Source: Rhodocyclaceae bacterium
GTDB lineage: Bacteria; Pseudomonadota; Gammaproteobacteria; Burkholderiales; Usitatibacteraceae
Direction: 5' to 3'
NCBI GenBank assembly: GCA_020247395.1
Contig: JADCJC010000006.1
Coordinates: forward strand, 16,617-80,616
Length of the DNA stretch: 64,000 nt
The first letter of the stretch is position 1, and the number at the start of each line of letters is the position of its first letter. Below the pieces are notes generated by a model that had not been told where the DNA came from, made no database searches, and saw only the letters and a list, made by a program, of their open reading frames with translations. The position numbers and the translations under genes are program-made. Below, in pieces: positions 17,210 to 26,597 of this stretch.

Positions 17210-17725
17210 ATGCGGCTCTTTTTTGCTATCTGCCCCGAAGGTGATGTTCGCCTGACGCTTTCCGCGCGCCGCTTGGAAGTTGCCCGCCTCACTGGCGGCC
17301 GCCCAACCTTGCCCGTCTCTTTGCACCTGACGATGGTGTTCGTTGGCAACGTCCCACAAAAGCGTCTATTGGAGATGAAGATGGTGGCGAGTCGCGTGCG
17401 TGCCGCGCCGTTTCGCTACACCGTCGATACCGCTGGCTGCTTCGCAACGGCGCGAATCGCGTGGCTCGCAAGTGATCAGCCCCCACAGGCGTTGTTCGAT
17501 CTGCAAAAAGCGCTTCATGATGGCGTGCGCGCTGCTGACTTTGATGTTGATCGCCGCACCTTTCGGCCGCATATCACCGTAGCGCGGCACATTACGGATG
17601 CCATTGAAACTTATCCGATCTCACCGTGCAGCTGGGATGTAGATAAATTTGTGCTGGTAAAAACGGAACAAGACGCCAGTGGTGTGCGATATGAAGTCAT
17701 CGATCAGTGGCCGCTCATCGGCTGA
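17210..17725 (+). CDS. thpR: RNA 2',3'-cyclic phosphodiesterase (LigT/ThpR family)
   Basis: This 171-residue 2H phosphoesterase is of normal length. The N-terminal RLFFAICPEGDVR is typical. The two catalytic HxT motifs are present: HLTMVFVGNV at about residue 42 and HITVARH at about residue 121. The family hydrolyses 2',3'-cyclic phosphate ends of RNA and was first noted for tRNA half ligation in vitro; its role in the cell is not settled. AGGA is ten bases upstream of the ATG. It converges with the SRPBCC lipoprotein gene, 24 bases away. Confidence 0.9.
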   Translation: MRLFFAICPEGDVRLTLSARRLEVARLTGGRPTLPVSLHLTMVFVGNVPQKRLLEMKMVASRVRAAPFRYTVDTAGCFATARIAWLASDQPPQALFDLQKALHDGVRAADFDVDRRTFRPHITVARHITDAIETYPISPCSWDVDKFVLVKTEQDASGVRYEVIDQWPLIG

Positions 17726-17749
17726 GCACTATCCTTTCTCCGCTGCCAT

Positions 17750-18379
17750 TTACTCGACCAACTTGGTTTTAGCCGTTTTATTGTCAGCAGTGGATGTGGT
17801 CGGCGCGGTGCGCTGCTTCTGCAAGTACTCTAGCCAGGGCCGCCAATCGACCGGTCCACTGTCAAATCTCTTCTTGAGATTTTTCAACACGTTTGGCCAC
17901 GACTTGGCGAAATAGTCATACGCCTTGCCCCACTCGCTATCGGCGGTCGGCTCTCCCCATCCCATGTGATTGATTGTCACATCGGTCAAAGTGTCCCCTC
18001 GGGAAACAAAACGCACTACGACCACCGTTCGTTGTTTACGCGCCTCTGGCAGGGATGGAGGTGCATTCCAAGTAAACGACAACATGCGTTTATCCTGCAC
18101 GGCAAGGAAAACCATGTCGTCAGCCCCCTTCATGCCGGATGGTGCGGATGGGTCAATGTAGATTGCGAACGCCCCGCCAACCCTTGCTTCGACGTTGGCG
18201 TCAGGCGCAAAAAATGTCTTGATGCCGTCGCTGGTGGTCCAGGCGTTCCAGACGTCATCAACACTTGCGTTGACGGTGATTTTTTCGGTGATCATCCGTT
18301 CGGGTACTGCTGGGTTGCCACACCCATTCAACATCGCGAGCAACAAAAGCCACAAGCTGGCAACGGTAACCCTGTTCAT
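17750..18379 (-). CDS. SRPBCC (AHSA1-like) lipoprotein
   Basis: This is a 209-residue protein. The signal peptide MNRVTVASLWLLLLAMLNGC ends in a lipobox (L-N-G-C), so Cys20 is probably acylated. Residues about 28-165 form an AHSA1/START-like domain (ITEKITVNASVDDVWNAWTT, GGAFAIYIDPSA, DVTINHMGWG). The C-terminus is Lys/Thr-rich. The AHSA1 fold binds hydrophobic ligands or partner proteins; here it would lie on the periplasmic face of a membrane. It begins one base after the stop of the aminotransferase gene, so the two are almost certainly one operon. It is related in fold, though not closely, to the SRPBCC protein at 13794. Confidence 0.85.
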   Translation of the reverse strand: MNRVTVASLWLLLLAMLNGCGNPAVPERMITEKITVNASVDDVWNAWTTSDGIKTFFAPDANVEARVGGAFAIYIDPSAPSGMKGADDMVFLAVQDKRMLSFTWNAPPSLPEARKQRTVVVVRFVSRGDTLTDVTINHMGWGEPTADSEWGKAYDYFAKSWPNVLKNLKKRFDSGPVDWRPWLEYLQKQRTAPTTSTADNKTAKTKLVE

Positions 18380-18380
18380 A

Positions 18381-19562
18381 TCAGCCCCCGGTGATCAGTG
18401 ATCGATGAATCCTATCGACGGCTTTCTCCAACCGGGCAATCGGCTGCGTATAGGCGATACGCATATAGCGCTCAGGGCGATTCACGCCAAAGTCGCGACC
18501 CGGCGTCATCGCGACGTGCGCTGCCGCCAATAGCGTCGAAGAAAGACGAAAACTGTCTTCGGCTACGGCTGAGGTATCGGCATAAACATAAAACGCACCG
18601 CCGGGCCTGGCGGGCACCCGAAAGTTAACTGCCTCGAGCGCCGGAACCAAAAAATCTCGGCGCCGGTTTAGCTCGCACCGCCGTGCTTCGAGAATCTCCA
18701 TGGTCTCCGGCAAAAAAGCCGCCATTGCAGCGTACTGGGCGGGGGTGGATGGCGAGATAAACAAGTTCTGCGCAAGCGTTTCCATTTCTTTCACATACGC
18801 CTTCGGCACGACCATCCAACCGAGCCGCCAGCCAGTCATATGAAAGTATTTTGAAAAACTGTTTACCACAAAGACATTATCGGTCTGATTGAGTATCGAC
18901 AAAGCCGTGTTTGGCACGCTGTCGTATGTCAGCCCCTGATAAATCTCATCCATGATCAGACTGCCACCCCGCTTAGTAACCTCTTGATGGATTTTTCGAA
19001 GTTCTTCATCGGCGATCAATGTGCCCGTCGGATTGGCGGGTGACGCAATCAGTGCGGCAGCCGTATGTATTCCCCAACGTGTGGAGATGTCGGTCGCGGT
19101 CATTTGGAAGCCGCTCGACGCCGTCACCGGCACCTGAACCGGCACTGCATTCATGCTTCGCACAAAGTGGCGATTACACGGATACCCGGGGTCGCCCATC
19201 AGCACTTCATCGCCGTCATTCAAAAGTGCGGCAAACGTCAGTAGCAGCGCCGCGCTTGAGCCAGCCGTGACGATCACACGCTCCGGCTCGACAGTGACGC
19301 CGTACGTGGTGTAATAAAAATAGGCGATCGCTTCGCGTAGCGGCATCAGCCCGAGCGCGCTCGTGTACCACATCGGCTGCTCGTCCAAGGCGCGTTTGCC
19401 CGCTTCGATCACCGGCAATGGGGTGCCGAAATCGGGCTCGCCGATTTCCATGTGAATCACATCGTGTCCGGCGAGTTCCAGCACACGCGCGCGGCTCTGT
19501 ATCTCCATCGCCTGAAACGGCTGAATGTGGGACATACGTTTGGAGAGGCGTTTCTCGTTCAT
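18381..19562 (-). CDS. PLP-dependent class I/II aminotransferase
   Basis: This is a fold-type I aminotransferase of 393 residues. Motifs include HMEIGEPDFGTPLPV, the substrate-side YxxAxGL-like segment YTSALGLMPLREAIA, ASPANPTGT, MDEIYQGLTYD, and the PLP lysine in NSFSKYFHMTGWRLGW. The C-terminal Arg that binds the substrate carboxylate is in RYMRIAYTQP. This is the general aspartate/alanine aminotransferase-like pattern; the donor cannot be told. ATG 19562 is preferred to the TTG three bases earlier. It lies 12 bases downstream of hrpA and is directly followed by the SRPBCC lipoprotein gene, so all three are likely co-transcribed. Confidence 0.9.
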   Translation of the reverse strand: MNEKRLSKRMSHIQPFQAMEIQSRARVLELAGHDVIHMEIGEPDFGTPLPVIEAGKRALDEQPMWYTSALGLMPLREAIAYFYYTTYGVTVEPERVIVTAGSSAALLLTFAALLNDGDEVLMGDPGYPCNRHFVRSMNAVPVQVPVTASSGFQMTATDISTRWGIHTAAALIASPANPTGTLIADEELRKIHQEVTKRGGSLIMDEIYQGLTYDSVPNTALSILNQTDNVFVVNSFSKYFHMTGWRLGWMVVPKAYVKEMETLAQNLFISPSTPAQYAAMAAFLPETMEILEARRCELNRRRDFLVPALEAVNFRVPARPGGAFYVYADTSAVAEDSFRLSSTLLAAAHVAMTPGRDFGVNRPERYMRIAYTQPIARLEKAVDRIHRSLITGG

Positions 19563-19574
19563 CAAAATTTCCGC

Positions 19575-22500
19575 TCAATGCTGTTGGTTGACAATCTCAT
19601 CCCACATTTTTGCGACACGCTTGACACTAACCGGCATCGGGGTGCGTAACTCTTGCGCAAACAATCCAACACGAAGCTCCTCCACCGCCCAACGATATTC
19701 CAGAATGGCGGCCTGTTTGGATTTCGCCATCGACAAACAATGTTGCCAGAGTGGCCGAATCTGTTTGTAGGTTTCGAGGTCGCGCTCCATGGCTCCTTGG
19801 CGCGCTTTGTTTAAGCGCATCACAATCGCCTTCAAATATCGAGGGTAATGGAGCAACTGGCCAGATGGCGTCTCCCGCAGGAATCGGGGCATGAACAGCG
19901 CCTTTAACTGCTGCTCGATATCGGCACCAAGGTGTTCCCAGCCTTTGACGTAGCGCTCGTCGCAGAGTTTGCGAACTTCTGCCACCAATGTCAGTGCTTG
20001 ATCAATCGCACTTACCAGAGCTGCGGCATGCGCTGCCAGCTCTGCCTTGTGTTGATCGAGCTGCGATTCAAACTGCGCTCGCGACTGAATGGTAGCGGTA
20101 CCGCCAGCGTCGAACGAATCGACAAATGCTGCGCGGAATATGCAGAACAAGAGCTCCTGACGCAATACCTCCTGCACGCGGTTTTTAGTCTCCGGGAAAA
20201 ATGTGGAGAACTGAAACGCGGCCACAGTCGACAGCGTGATGTTGCGCTCGCGGAGTCTGGCGGACTCCGCCTGCACCAGCATAAAAAGCCTCACCAGTCC
20301 TTGCGTTTGAGCCATTTGCGCTTCGCGAGGCTCGTCAAATATGGCAATCGATACCGTAGCGCCACGATCTACGAAGGCGGGGTAGCCATCGTAACGAATC
20401 CGCATTTTTTCTTGTTCGCGCTCAAAGTTGATAGTCTCCGGCAATTCATCGAGATCTGCCGGCCACGCGGTCAGCCCGTCACGCTGCAAGCGGTTGCGAT
20501 GCAGTGTTGAGAAAACCGTCTTTGATTGGTCGGCAAATTTTTCGCGCAACGCCGTAAAGTCACGCGACATGGCGAGTTCTTTGCCGTCACCGTCGACAAC
20601 TTTGAAGTTCATGTACAAGTGTGGAACGATGCGCCCTGATGCCAGCGAAACATCCCACGCGCCCTTAGGTACATCGAGGTTGCGTTCATGTTGCAAAAAA
20701 CGCGTCATCACCTCGACCAGCGGCTCATCGGCAGAGGATAGATCGGCCATGTCTGGTTTACGATTGGTGTAGTCAATAAACGCGCTCACGGTATCCGGTA
20801 CCGGCACGAGCGCGCTGCGAAAGCGCTGCGGCAGGGTCTTGAAATAGGCTGCCGCTTTCTCCCGCAGCATGCCAACGGTGAGCCACTCAAAACGCGCCGG
20901 ATTGACCTGATTTAGCACCGATACTGGTAAGGTTACGGTGACACCATCCATCGGGTGCGTCGGCTCAAAGCGATAGTGCAATGGAAACGCGGCCCCCTTG
21001 TGTCTGAGCACCTTCGGGAACAAATCGAAGGTGACGTCCCCGGCGTTACGGCGCATCAACTGCTCACGCGAGAATTGAAGCGCCAGTGGCTTGGATTCCT
21101 CTGTCTCTTCGCGCCAGCGTTCGAAACCCGCCATGTTTACGACATCCGCTGGTATCAGAGCGTCATACAGCGCAAATATCTCACTGTCATCGACCAACAC
21201 GTCCTGCCGCCGTGCTTTGGCTTCGATGTCCTCAATTTCCTCGACCAGACGCAGGTTGTTACGCAGAAATTTGCCGTGGGTATCAACCTCGCCGGCGACC
21301 AAACCATGGCGAATGAAGATCTCCCGCGCTTCGATCGGATTGATCGCGCCGTAGTGAACACGCCTTCGCGGATTAATGACCAGGCCGTACAGGGATATCT
21401 GCTCGAAGGCGACCACTTGGCCTGACTTTCGCTCCCAGTGCGGATCGTAGTGCGAGCGCGTAACAAGATGGCTGGCAAGTTGTTCAATCCACTGCGGCTC
21501 GATGGCAGCGATCGTACGGGCATAGAGGCGCGTGGTTTCCGTGAGTTCTGCCGCCATGAGCCACTTGAGCCGCTCCTTCTTTTGTGCAGCGTGGTCGCGG
21601 ACGCGCTTAGGCAGATGAAACCGCATACCGCGCGGTCCCATGTAGTCGTTGCCGTCAAGTGACTTTGTCCCAACGTTAGTGATCAAACCAGCCAACAATG
21701 CGCGGTGCACACTCTCATAGCTCGCATTCACGGCGCGAGGCTGCTCCAGGCTCGGCCGCGCCTTATGTTTTGCAATGGGCGGGTGCCGTGCGGACGGTGC
21801 CGTCTTTGCCGAAGCAACTAGCGCTTTGCTGGCGACATGGTTGTGAACGTGCATTCCGACTGAAGCACACAGCTCGGAGAGCTGCATATGAACATCCTTC
21901 CACTCGCGCATGCGAATCGGCGAAAGGAAGTTTTCGCGCAGTAACTGGTCTAACTTGCGGTTGGACTGCTTGTGTTTGATCGCTTCGAGGTAGAACAGCC
22001 ACAAGTTCACGTACGATAAAAATTCCGACTGCGGGTGTGAAAATTTTTCGTGAGCGGCGACGTGCTGCTCTTGTTTATCGGCGGGGCGATCACGCGGGTC
22101 TTGTACTGATAGTCCGGCGGCGATGATGAGCACCTCCTCAAGGCACGCCTCCTTTTCAGCCGCAACCAACATCCGTGCGATGGCGGGGTCCACCGGAAAC
22201 TTGGATAACGTCCAACCAAGTGCGGTAATGTTCTTTGCGTGATCAACGGCACCGAGTTCAAACAACTGCCGGTAGCCATCTTCGATCATGCGTGGGCTTG
22301 GCGCTTCGACAAACGGGAAGTTGGCGATCTCACCCAAGCCCAACGCCTTCATCCGCAGAATCACACTCGCGAGTGAGGTGCGCAGAATCTCCGGCGTGGT
22401 GAAGACTGGTCGTGCATCGTGATCCTCTTTGGCATAAAGGCGAATACAGATACCGGCCGCAACACGCCCACAGCGTCCGGCACGCTGCTTGGCGGAGGCT

Positions 22501-23726
22501 TGCGAGATCGGCTCAATTTGCAGCATGTCGATCTTTTGGCGCGCGCTGTAGCGATGCACCCGCGCCACCCCAGTGTCGATCACATATCGAATTCCCGGAA
22601 CCGTAAGGGACGTTTCGGCAACGTTGGTCGCCAGTACGATCCGACGGCGGTCACTGCCAGCCGCACTGAAAATCCGATCCTGCTCGTCATTTGACAGCCG
22701 CGCAAATAGCGGCAGCACTTCGGTCTGATTCGGATGATGCTTGCGCAATGCTTCAGCGGTGTCTCGTATCTCACGCTCGCCCGGCAAAAACACCAACACA
22801 TCACCGGCTCGTGTCTCGGCAAACAACTCATCCACCGCATGCATCACCGCTTCCTCGATATCGACCGCGTCTTCGCTATCGTCGAGGAAGTGTTCGGGTC
22901 GATATCGTACTTCAACCGGAAAGGTGCGGCCAGAGACCTCGATGATCGGCGCGTCCACGCCGTGCTGAGCGAAGTGTTTGGCAAATCGCGCCGGGTCGAT
23001 AGTGGCCGAAGTGATGATGGCCTTCAGATCGGATCTCTTCGGCAGCAACTGTTGCACATAGCCCAGAAGAAAATCAATGTTGAGGCTACGCTCATGCGCC
23101 TCGTCAATGATGAGCGTGTCATAAGCCAAAAGATTCCGATCGCGGTGCGTCTCGGCAAGCAACACGCCGTCGGTCATGACCTTCACAAACGTATCATCAG
23201 ATGTCTTGTCGTTAAAGCGGACCTTGTAGGCAACATCACCACAGCCGCAACGTCCCAGCTCGTTCGCGAGTCGGCTGGCGAGAGTGCGCGCGGCGATTCT
23301 TCGCGGCTGTGTACAGCCGATCATGCCGTGGATGCCGCGACCCAATTCGAGACAAATCTTGGGCAACTGTGTCGTCTTGCCGGAGCCGGTCTCCCCACAA
23401 ACGATGACGACTTGGTGTTTTTCGATGAGCGCACGAATTTCGGCGCGTTTTCCGGCAATAGGCAGCTCGTCGTCGTAGCGCGGTGATGCCACAGCAGCGT
23501 GCCGTTCGCGACGTGTACGCATGCTGACTTCAGCCGCCGACAGTGCCTGCGCGATCTGTTGGTCAAGCTTGTCGGTCGGTTTGTTCGCTCGGTGCAGCTG
23601 GCGGCGCTTGCGTTCGAGGGCAATTAATCGAATGCGGTCGCGGGCGAGGACCTCATTGAGCTTCAAGGGCGGCATCGCGCCACCTGCGCGGCTCTGCTCT
23701 GGTGATGTGACTGAAACGGTGGACAT
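19575..23726 (-). CDS. hrpA: ATP-dependent RNA helicase HrpA
   Basis: This 1383-residue DEAH-box helicase is slightly longer than the roughly 1300 residues of E. coli HrpA. Residues about 95-260 hold RecA domain 1, with Walker A GETGSGKTTQ (111-120), the DEAH box in IIDEAHERSLNIDF, and SATIDPARF. RecA domain 2 contains VFLPGEREIRDTAE, TNVAETSLTVPGIRYVIDTG and QRAGRCGRVAAG. The HA2/OB-fold segments follow, and then the large C-terminal HrpA-specific DUF3418-like region. Members act in mRNA processing and rescue of stalled ribosomes. The N-terminal 90 residues are helical and basic. The downstream aminotransferase is 12 bases away. Confidence 0.97.
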   Translation of the reverse strand: MSTVSVTSPEQSRAGGAMPPLKLNEVLARDRIRLIALERKRRQLHRANKPTDKLDQQIAQALSAAEVSMRTRRERHAAVASPRYDDELPIAGKRAEIRALIEKHQVVIVCGETGSGKTTQLPKICLELGRGIHGMIGCTQPRRIAARTLASRLANELGRCGCGDVAYKVRFNDKTSDDTFVKVMTDGVLLAETHRDRNLLAYDTLIIDEAHERSLNIDFLLGYVQQLLPKRSDLKAIITSATIDPARFAKHFAQHGVDAPIIEVSGRTFPVEVRYRPEHFLDDSEDAVDIEEAVMHAVDELFAETRAGDVLVFLPGEREIRDTAEALRKHHPNQTEVLPLFARLSNDEQDRIFSAAGSDRRRIVLATNVAETSLTVPGIRYVIDTGVARVHRYSARQKIDMLQIEPISQASAKQRAGRCGRVAAGICIRLYAKEDHDARPVFTTPEILRTSLASVILRMKALGLGEIANFPFVEAPSPRMIEDGYRQLFELGAVDHAKNITALGWTLSKFPVDPAIARMLVAAEKEACLEEVLIIAAGLSVQDPRDRPADKQEQHVAAHEKFSHPQSEFLSYVNLWLFYLEAIKHKQSNRKLDQLLRENFLSPIRMREWKDVHMQLSELCASVGMHVHNHVASKALVASAKTAPSARHPPIAKHKARPSLEQPRAVNASYESVHRALLAGLITNVGTKSLDGNDYMGPRGMRFHLPKRVRDHAAQKKERLKWLMAAELTETTRLYARTIAAIEPQWIEQLASHLVTRSHYDPHWERKSGQVVAFEQISLYGLVINPRRRVHYGAINPIEAREIFIRHGLVAGEVDTHGKFLRNNLRLVEEIEDIEAKARRQDVLVDDSEIFALYDALIPADVVNMAGFERWREETEESKPLALQFSREQLMRRNAGDVTFDLFPKVLRHKGAAFPLHYRFEPTHPMDGVTVTLPVSVLNQVNPARFEWLTVGMLREKAAAYFKTLPQRFRSALVPVPDTVSAFIDYTNRKPDMADLSSADEPLVEVMTRFLQHERNLDVPKGAWDVSLASGRIVPHLYMNFKVVDGDGKELAMSRDFTALREKFADQSKTVFSTLHRNRLQRDGLTAWPADLDELPETINFEREQEKMRIRYDGYPAFVDRGATVSIAIFDEPREAQMAQTQGLVRLFMLVQAESARLRERNITLSTVAAFQFSTFFPETKNRVQEVLRQELLFCIFRAAFVDSFDAGGTATIQSRAQFESQLDQHKAELAAHAAALVSAIDQALTLVAEVRKLCDERYVKGWEHLGADIEQQLKALFMPRFLRETPSGQLLHYPRYLKAIVMRLNKARQGAMERDLETYKQIRPLWQHCLSMAKSKQAAILEYRWAVEELRVGLFAQELRTPMPVSVKRVAKMWDEIVNQQH

Positions 23727-23843
23727 GAGAGTGGGAGTTTACGCGAGGGGGCGGGCGAACTCGAATCCGCTCGTCATCGGAGCGACCTAGCAAACCCTGC
23801 GGTCGGCGCACTCGTGTCGAAACAATGCAAGATGCCCGACTAT

Positions 23844-23894
23844 CGGGCGATTTGAGACACTTTAGGCTGAAAACGCCCGTCGATACTCGAGTTT
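23844..23894 (-). repeat. Dispersed stop-codon-associated hairpin repeat, copy 2
   Basis: Arms cgggcg (23844-23849) and cgcccg (23874-23879) enclose 24 bases. The 15-base tail ends in tactcgagttt (23884-23894), one base from the stop codon of the GST gene (23896-23898). An extra copy of the arm, gcccga at 23834-23839, can pair with tcgggc at 23843-23848, so two alternative stems are possible. Confidence 0.7.
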
Positions 23895-23895
23895 A

Positions 23896-24525
23896 CTAAT
23901 CGAGCTCAATACCCTCGGCTTCGAACACGCGTTTGACCGTCGGGCGGGAGAATACCCGCAAGGCGTGTTTGGTCCATACCGGGTACAACGTCTTCATATC
24001 AATTCCCAAACGGTTGCCCCAACGGTAGAAGACCAACAGGTACGGGTCGCACACGCTGTACTGTCCGCCCATCGCAAACGACCGCCCAACCAGTAGCTGG
24101 TCTATCTCGGCATAGCACTTGAGCAAGTTTTGTTTCGAGGTGGCAACGATGCTCTCTTTTGCAGCTGGGTCAGTCGAGAACCGTTCAGCGCGAAAGATTC
24201 CCGCCGCCGCTATATGCACCGTAGAAGACAGCCACGCCATCAGCGATAACGCCTCCGCTTGTTTCCAAGTCTCCTTAGGCCACAGACCGCGTTCGGCGTA
24301 CCCGCCGCCAAGGTAGGTCAGGATCGCGACCGTCTCCGTGAGCACCTTGCCATCAACGTTTAATGCCGGAACTTTGGCTTTTGGGTTAACGCGCAAAAAC
24401 TCAGGGCGTTTATGCTCGCCCTCGGCGAGCGAGACCAGAACCGGCTCAAATGCGATGCCGAGCTCTTCAAGAACGATGTGCGAGGCGAGTGAGCAGGCCC
24501 CCGGCGAATAGTAAAGTTTTATCAT
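23896..24525 (-). CDS. Glutathione S-transferase, beta-class-like
   Basis: This is a 209-residue protein. The thioredoxin-like N-domain (residues 1-80) has YSPGACSLASHIVLEELG with a Cys at the position used in bacterial beta-class GSTs, the cis-Pro in KVPALNV, and the glutathione-binding ETVAIL segment. The helical C-domain follows, with FAMGGQYSVCDPYLLVFYRW containing the conserved Asp of the N-capping box. It is probably a detoxification or redox enzyme. It is monocistronic, with a gap of 133 bases to the next upstream gene, and a dispersed hairpin repeat lies right after its stop. Confidence 0.92.
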   Translation of the reverse strand: MIKLYYSPGACSLASHIVLEELGIAFEPVLVSLAEGEHKRPEFLRVNPKAKVPALNVDGKVLTETVAILTYLGGGYAERGLWPKETWKQAEALSLMAWLSSTVHIAAAGIFRAERFSTDPAAKESIVATSKQNLLKCYAEIDQLLVGRSFAMGGQYSVCDPYLLVFYRWGNRLGIDMKTLYPVWTKHALRVFSRPTVKRVFEAEGIELD

Positions 24526-24658
24526 CCCCGCAGATTAACCAAATATGAAAGTTTGTTCAATACTTACCCGCTAGTTAGTTTTGTCAAGACCTTGCTAACT
24601 CTTTGTATCTTCATCATTTTTGCCATAGTAACCACTTACAACGTAGGCCTATTCCAAC

Positions 24659-25510
24659 TTAATCTAGGCGCAAAATCAGCGATGACGTATCGAAGCGATT
24701 TCCACCTTTTTTCTGGATATCGCCATAAAACTGATCGACCACCGCCGTCAAGGGCAAGCGCGCACCATTGCGGCGGGCCTCATCCAAACAAATGCTCAAG
24801 TCTTTGCGCATCCAGTCGACCGCAAACCCAAAGTTGAATTCACGTTTCAACATGGTGCGGCCACGATTCTCCATTTGCCAGGATTGCGCGGCACCTTTCG
24901 AGATCACATCGAGCACCAAGTTGCCGTCGAGGCCGGCCTTTTCCGCAAACGCAAGTCCTTCGGAGAGTGCTTGCACCAAACCTGCAATGCAAATCTGATT
25001 CACCATTTTCGTCAGCTGCCCGGCACCAGATTCACCCATCAAAGTCGTGGCTTTGGCGTAGCTGTCCATCACCGGTTTGGCCTTTGCAAACACCGCTTCT
25101 TCACCGCCACACATTACCGTCAGCTGCCCCTTTTCGGCACCCACCTGTCCGCCTGAAACCGGGGCATCGATAAACGCGATGTCCCGCGCAGCCGCCTGTG
25201 CAAACAACGCACGTGCTGATTCGGCAGAAGCGGTCGTGTGATCTACCAGCGTGGCACCGGACTTCATTGCGGCAATCGCTTGTCCGGCAACCTCCAACAA
25301 ATCGTGGTCGTTGCCGACACACATCATGACCATATCCGCACCCGCCACCGCACCCGCTACTGAGGGGCGGAAGCCACCACCGTGTTGTTTAGCCCAAGCT
25401 TCTGCCTTCGCGGTGGTGCGGTTGTACACCGTCACGTCGAAGCCCTTGGCCTTAAGATGGCCCGCCATCGGGTAGCCCATGACACCGAGGCCGAGAAATG
25501 CAATTTTCAT
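24659..25510 (-). CDS. Beta-hydroxyacid dehydrogenase (GarR/GlxR-like)
   Basis: This 283-residue NAD(P)-dependent enzyme shows the GLGVMGYPMAGHLKAKG dinucleotide fold at residues 7-23, FIDAPVSGGQVGAEKGQLTVMCGG for the substrate site, and the catalytic Lys in GAGQLTKMVNQIC. This is the tartronate-semialdehyde reductase/3-hydroxyisobutyrate dehydrogenase family. The absence of strict GarR diagnostics leaves the substrate open. The neighbour ten bases upstream is a glyoxylate/hydroxypyruvate reductase-like enzyme, and the pairing favours glycerate/glyoxylate metabolism. AAGGAACACAAG precedes the ATG. The gene ends about 130 bases before the GST start. Confidence 0.9.
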   Translation of the reverse strand: MKIAFLGLGVMGYPMAGHLKAKGFDVTVYNRTTAKAEAWAKQHGGGFRPSVAGAVAGADMVMMCVGNDHDLLEVAGQAIAAMKSGATLVDHTTASAESARALFAQAAARDIAFIDAPVSGGQVGAEKGQLTVMCGGEEAVFAKAKPVMDSYAKATTLMGESGAGQLTKMVNQICIAGLVQALSEGLAFAEKAGLDGNLVLDVISKGAAQSWQMENRGRTMLKREFNFGFAVDWMRKDLSICLDEARRNGARLPLTAVVDQFYGDIQKKGGNRFDTSSLILRLD

Positions 25511-25520
25511 CTTGTGTTCC

Positions 25521-26486
25521 TTATGGATTGATCAAGTTCGGTGGACGCTGCCCCTGCAGTGCAAGCGTCAGATTCAGCGCTGCTAGTTTTGCCATGTTCA
25601 TGCGCGTTGCCTGTGTCGCGCTACCGATATGTGGCGTCAGTACGACGTTGTCGAGAGACAAAAAATCGGGGTGCAGCGCAGGCTCGTTTTCAAACACATC
25701 GAGCCCCGCACCCGCGATACGCTTTTCCTTCAGCGCGGCCAATAGTGCGATGTCATCCGCAACGCCGCCGCGGGCCGTGTTGATAAAGATGGCACTCGGC
25801 TTCATCAGCGCCAGCTCCGCCGCACCGATGAGGTGATGCGTGTCCTTCGAGTACGGCACCATCACCACCACAAAGTCACTCTCTCGCAGGATCGCCTCTT
25901 TGCTTGCATAGGACACGTTCAGTTTCGCTTCGGTGGCCGCATCAAGCTGCTTGCGGTTGTAATACGACACCTGCATATCAAAGCCCGACGCACGTCTAGC
26001 GATGGTCTGGCCGATACGTCCCATGCCAATGATGCCGAGCTTGGCGTGATGCACATCTGCGCCCAACCACTGCTGCAGCGCGAATCCCTTCTTCCATTCA
26101 CCACGGCGCAACCGCGCTTCAGTTTCAGTAATGCGCCGTGCGGTCGCCATCAACAGTGCAAAAGTGAGGTCGGCCGTTGTATCGTCGAGCACACCCGGTG
26201 TATTGGTTGCCATCACACCACGTTTGCTGGCTTCCGCCACATCGATGTTGTTGAAGCCTACCGCGATATTCGACACGACCTTTACAGTGGGACATGCATC
26301 AAAAAATGCAGCGTCAATTTTCTCGGTCAGGCAACACATTACGGCGGCACAATCTGCCGCCCTTACACGCAAGGCATCGGCAGAAAGGATGTCATCACTC
26401 TCGTTATGGTCGACTTCGAAGTGGGCCGACAGATCCGACACAATCTGCGGGAAGACCTGCCGACTGATGAGAATTCTAGGTTTCAT
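25521..26486 (-). CDS. D-2-hydroxyacid dehydrogenase (glyoxylate/hydroxypyruvate reductase, GhrB-like)
   Basis: This is a 321-residue protein. The NAD(P) site GMGRIGQTIARRA is followed by the Arg-rich turn YYNRKQ. The catalytic Arg is in NTARGGVADD, the Glu in VFENEPALHP, and the His in TPHIGSAT. The family reduces glyoxylate to glycolate or hydroxypyruvate to D-glycerate. ATG 26486 is preferred to the in-frame TTG at 26498. It is transcribed with the beta-hydroxyacid dehydrogenase downstream (ten-base gap). A perfect 16-bp hairpin separates it from the upstream TRAP genes, so it probably has its own promoter. Confidence 0.92.
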   Translation of the reverse strand: MKPRILISRQVFPQIVSDLSAHFEVDHNESDDILSADALRVRAADCAAVMCCLTEKIDAAFFDACPTVKVVSNIAVGFNNIDVAEASKRGVMATNTPGVLDDTTADLTFALLMATARRITETEARLRRGEWKKGFALQQWLGADVHHAKLGIIGMGRIGQTIARRASGFDMQVSYYNRKQLDAATEAKLNVSYASKEAILRESDFVVVMVPYSKDTHHLIGAAELALMKPSAIFINTARGGVADDIALLAALKEKRIAGAGLDVFENEPALHPDFLSLDNVVLTPHIGSATQATRMNMAKLAALNLTLALQGQRPPNLINP

Positions 26487-26521
26487 GTTTTTACCCAAGA
26501 GGCGTGCAATTCGTGTCCGCC

Positions 26522-26557
26522 AGAAACAAGCGGACGCCGTAGCGTCCGCTTGTTTCT
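26522..26557. terminator. Perfect 16-bp hairpin after the TRAP genes
   Basis: The arms 26522-26537 and 26542-26557 are exact complements around a 4-base loop (cgta). The hairpin lies 41 bases after the dctM stop (26598) and 36 bases before the start of the 2-hydroxyacid dehydrogenase. The stem ends in gtttct rather than a long U-tract. It is a likely terminator or 3'-end stabiliser for the dctPQM transcript. Confidence 0.75.
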
Positions 26558-26597
26558 AACTGGTTCAGTTACCCTCATTCACATTTAGGTGCCGACA

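Noticed and set aside
16894..17349. Minus-strand ORFs in the thpR upstream region
   Set aside because: Arg/Cys-rich composition, no ribosome site, and one overlaps the clear thpR gene.
23750..23790. A tRNA-like T-arm (ctcgaatccgc)
   Set aside because: The preceding bases do not form acceptor, D or anticodon stems and no CCA-type end follows.
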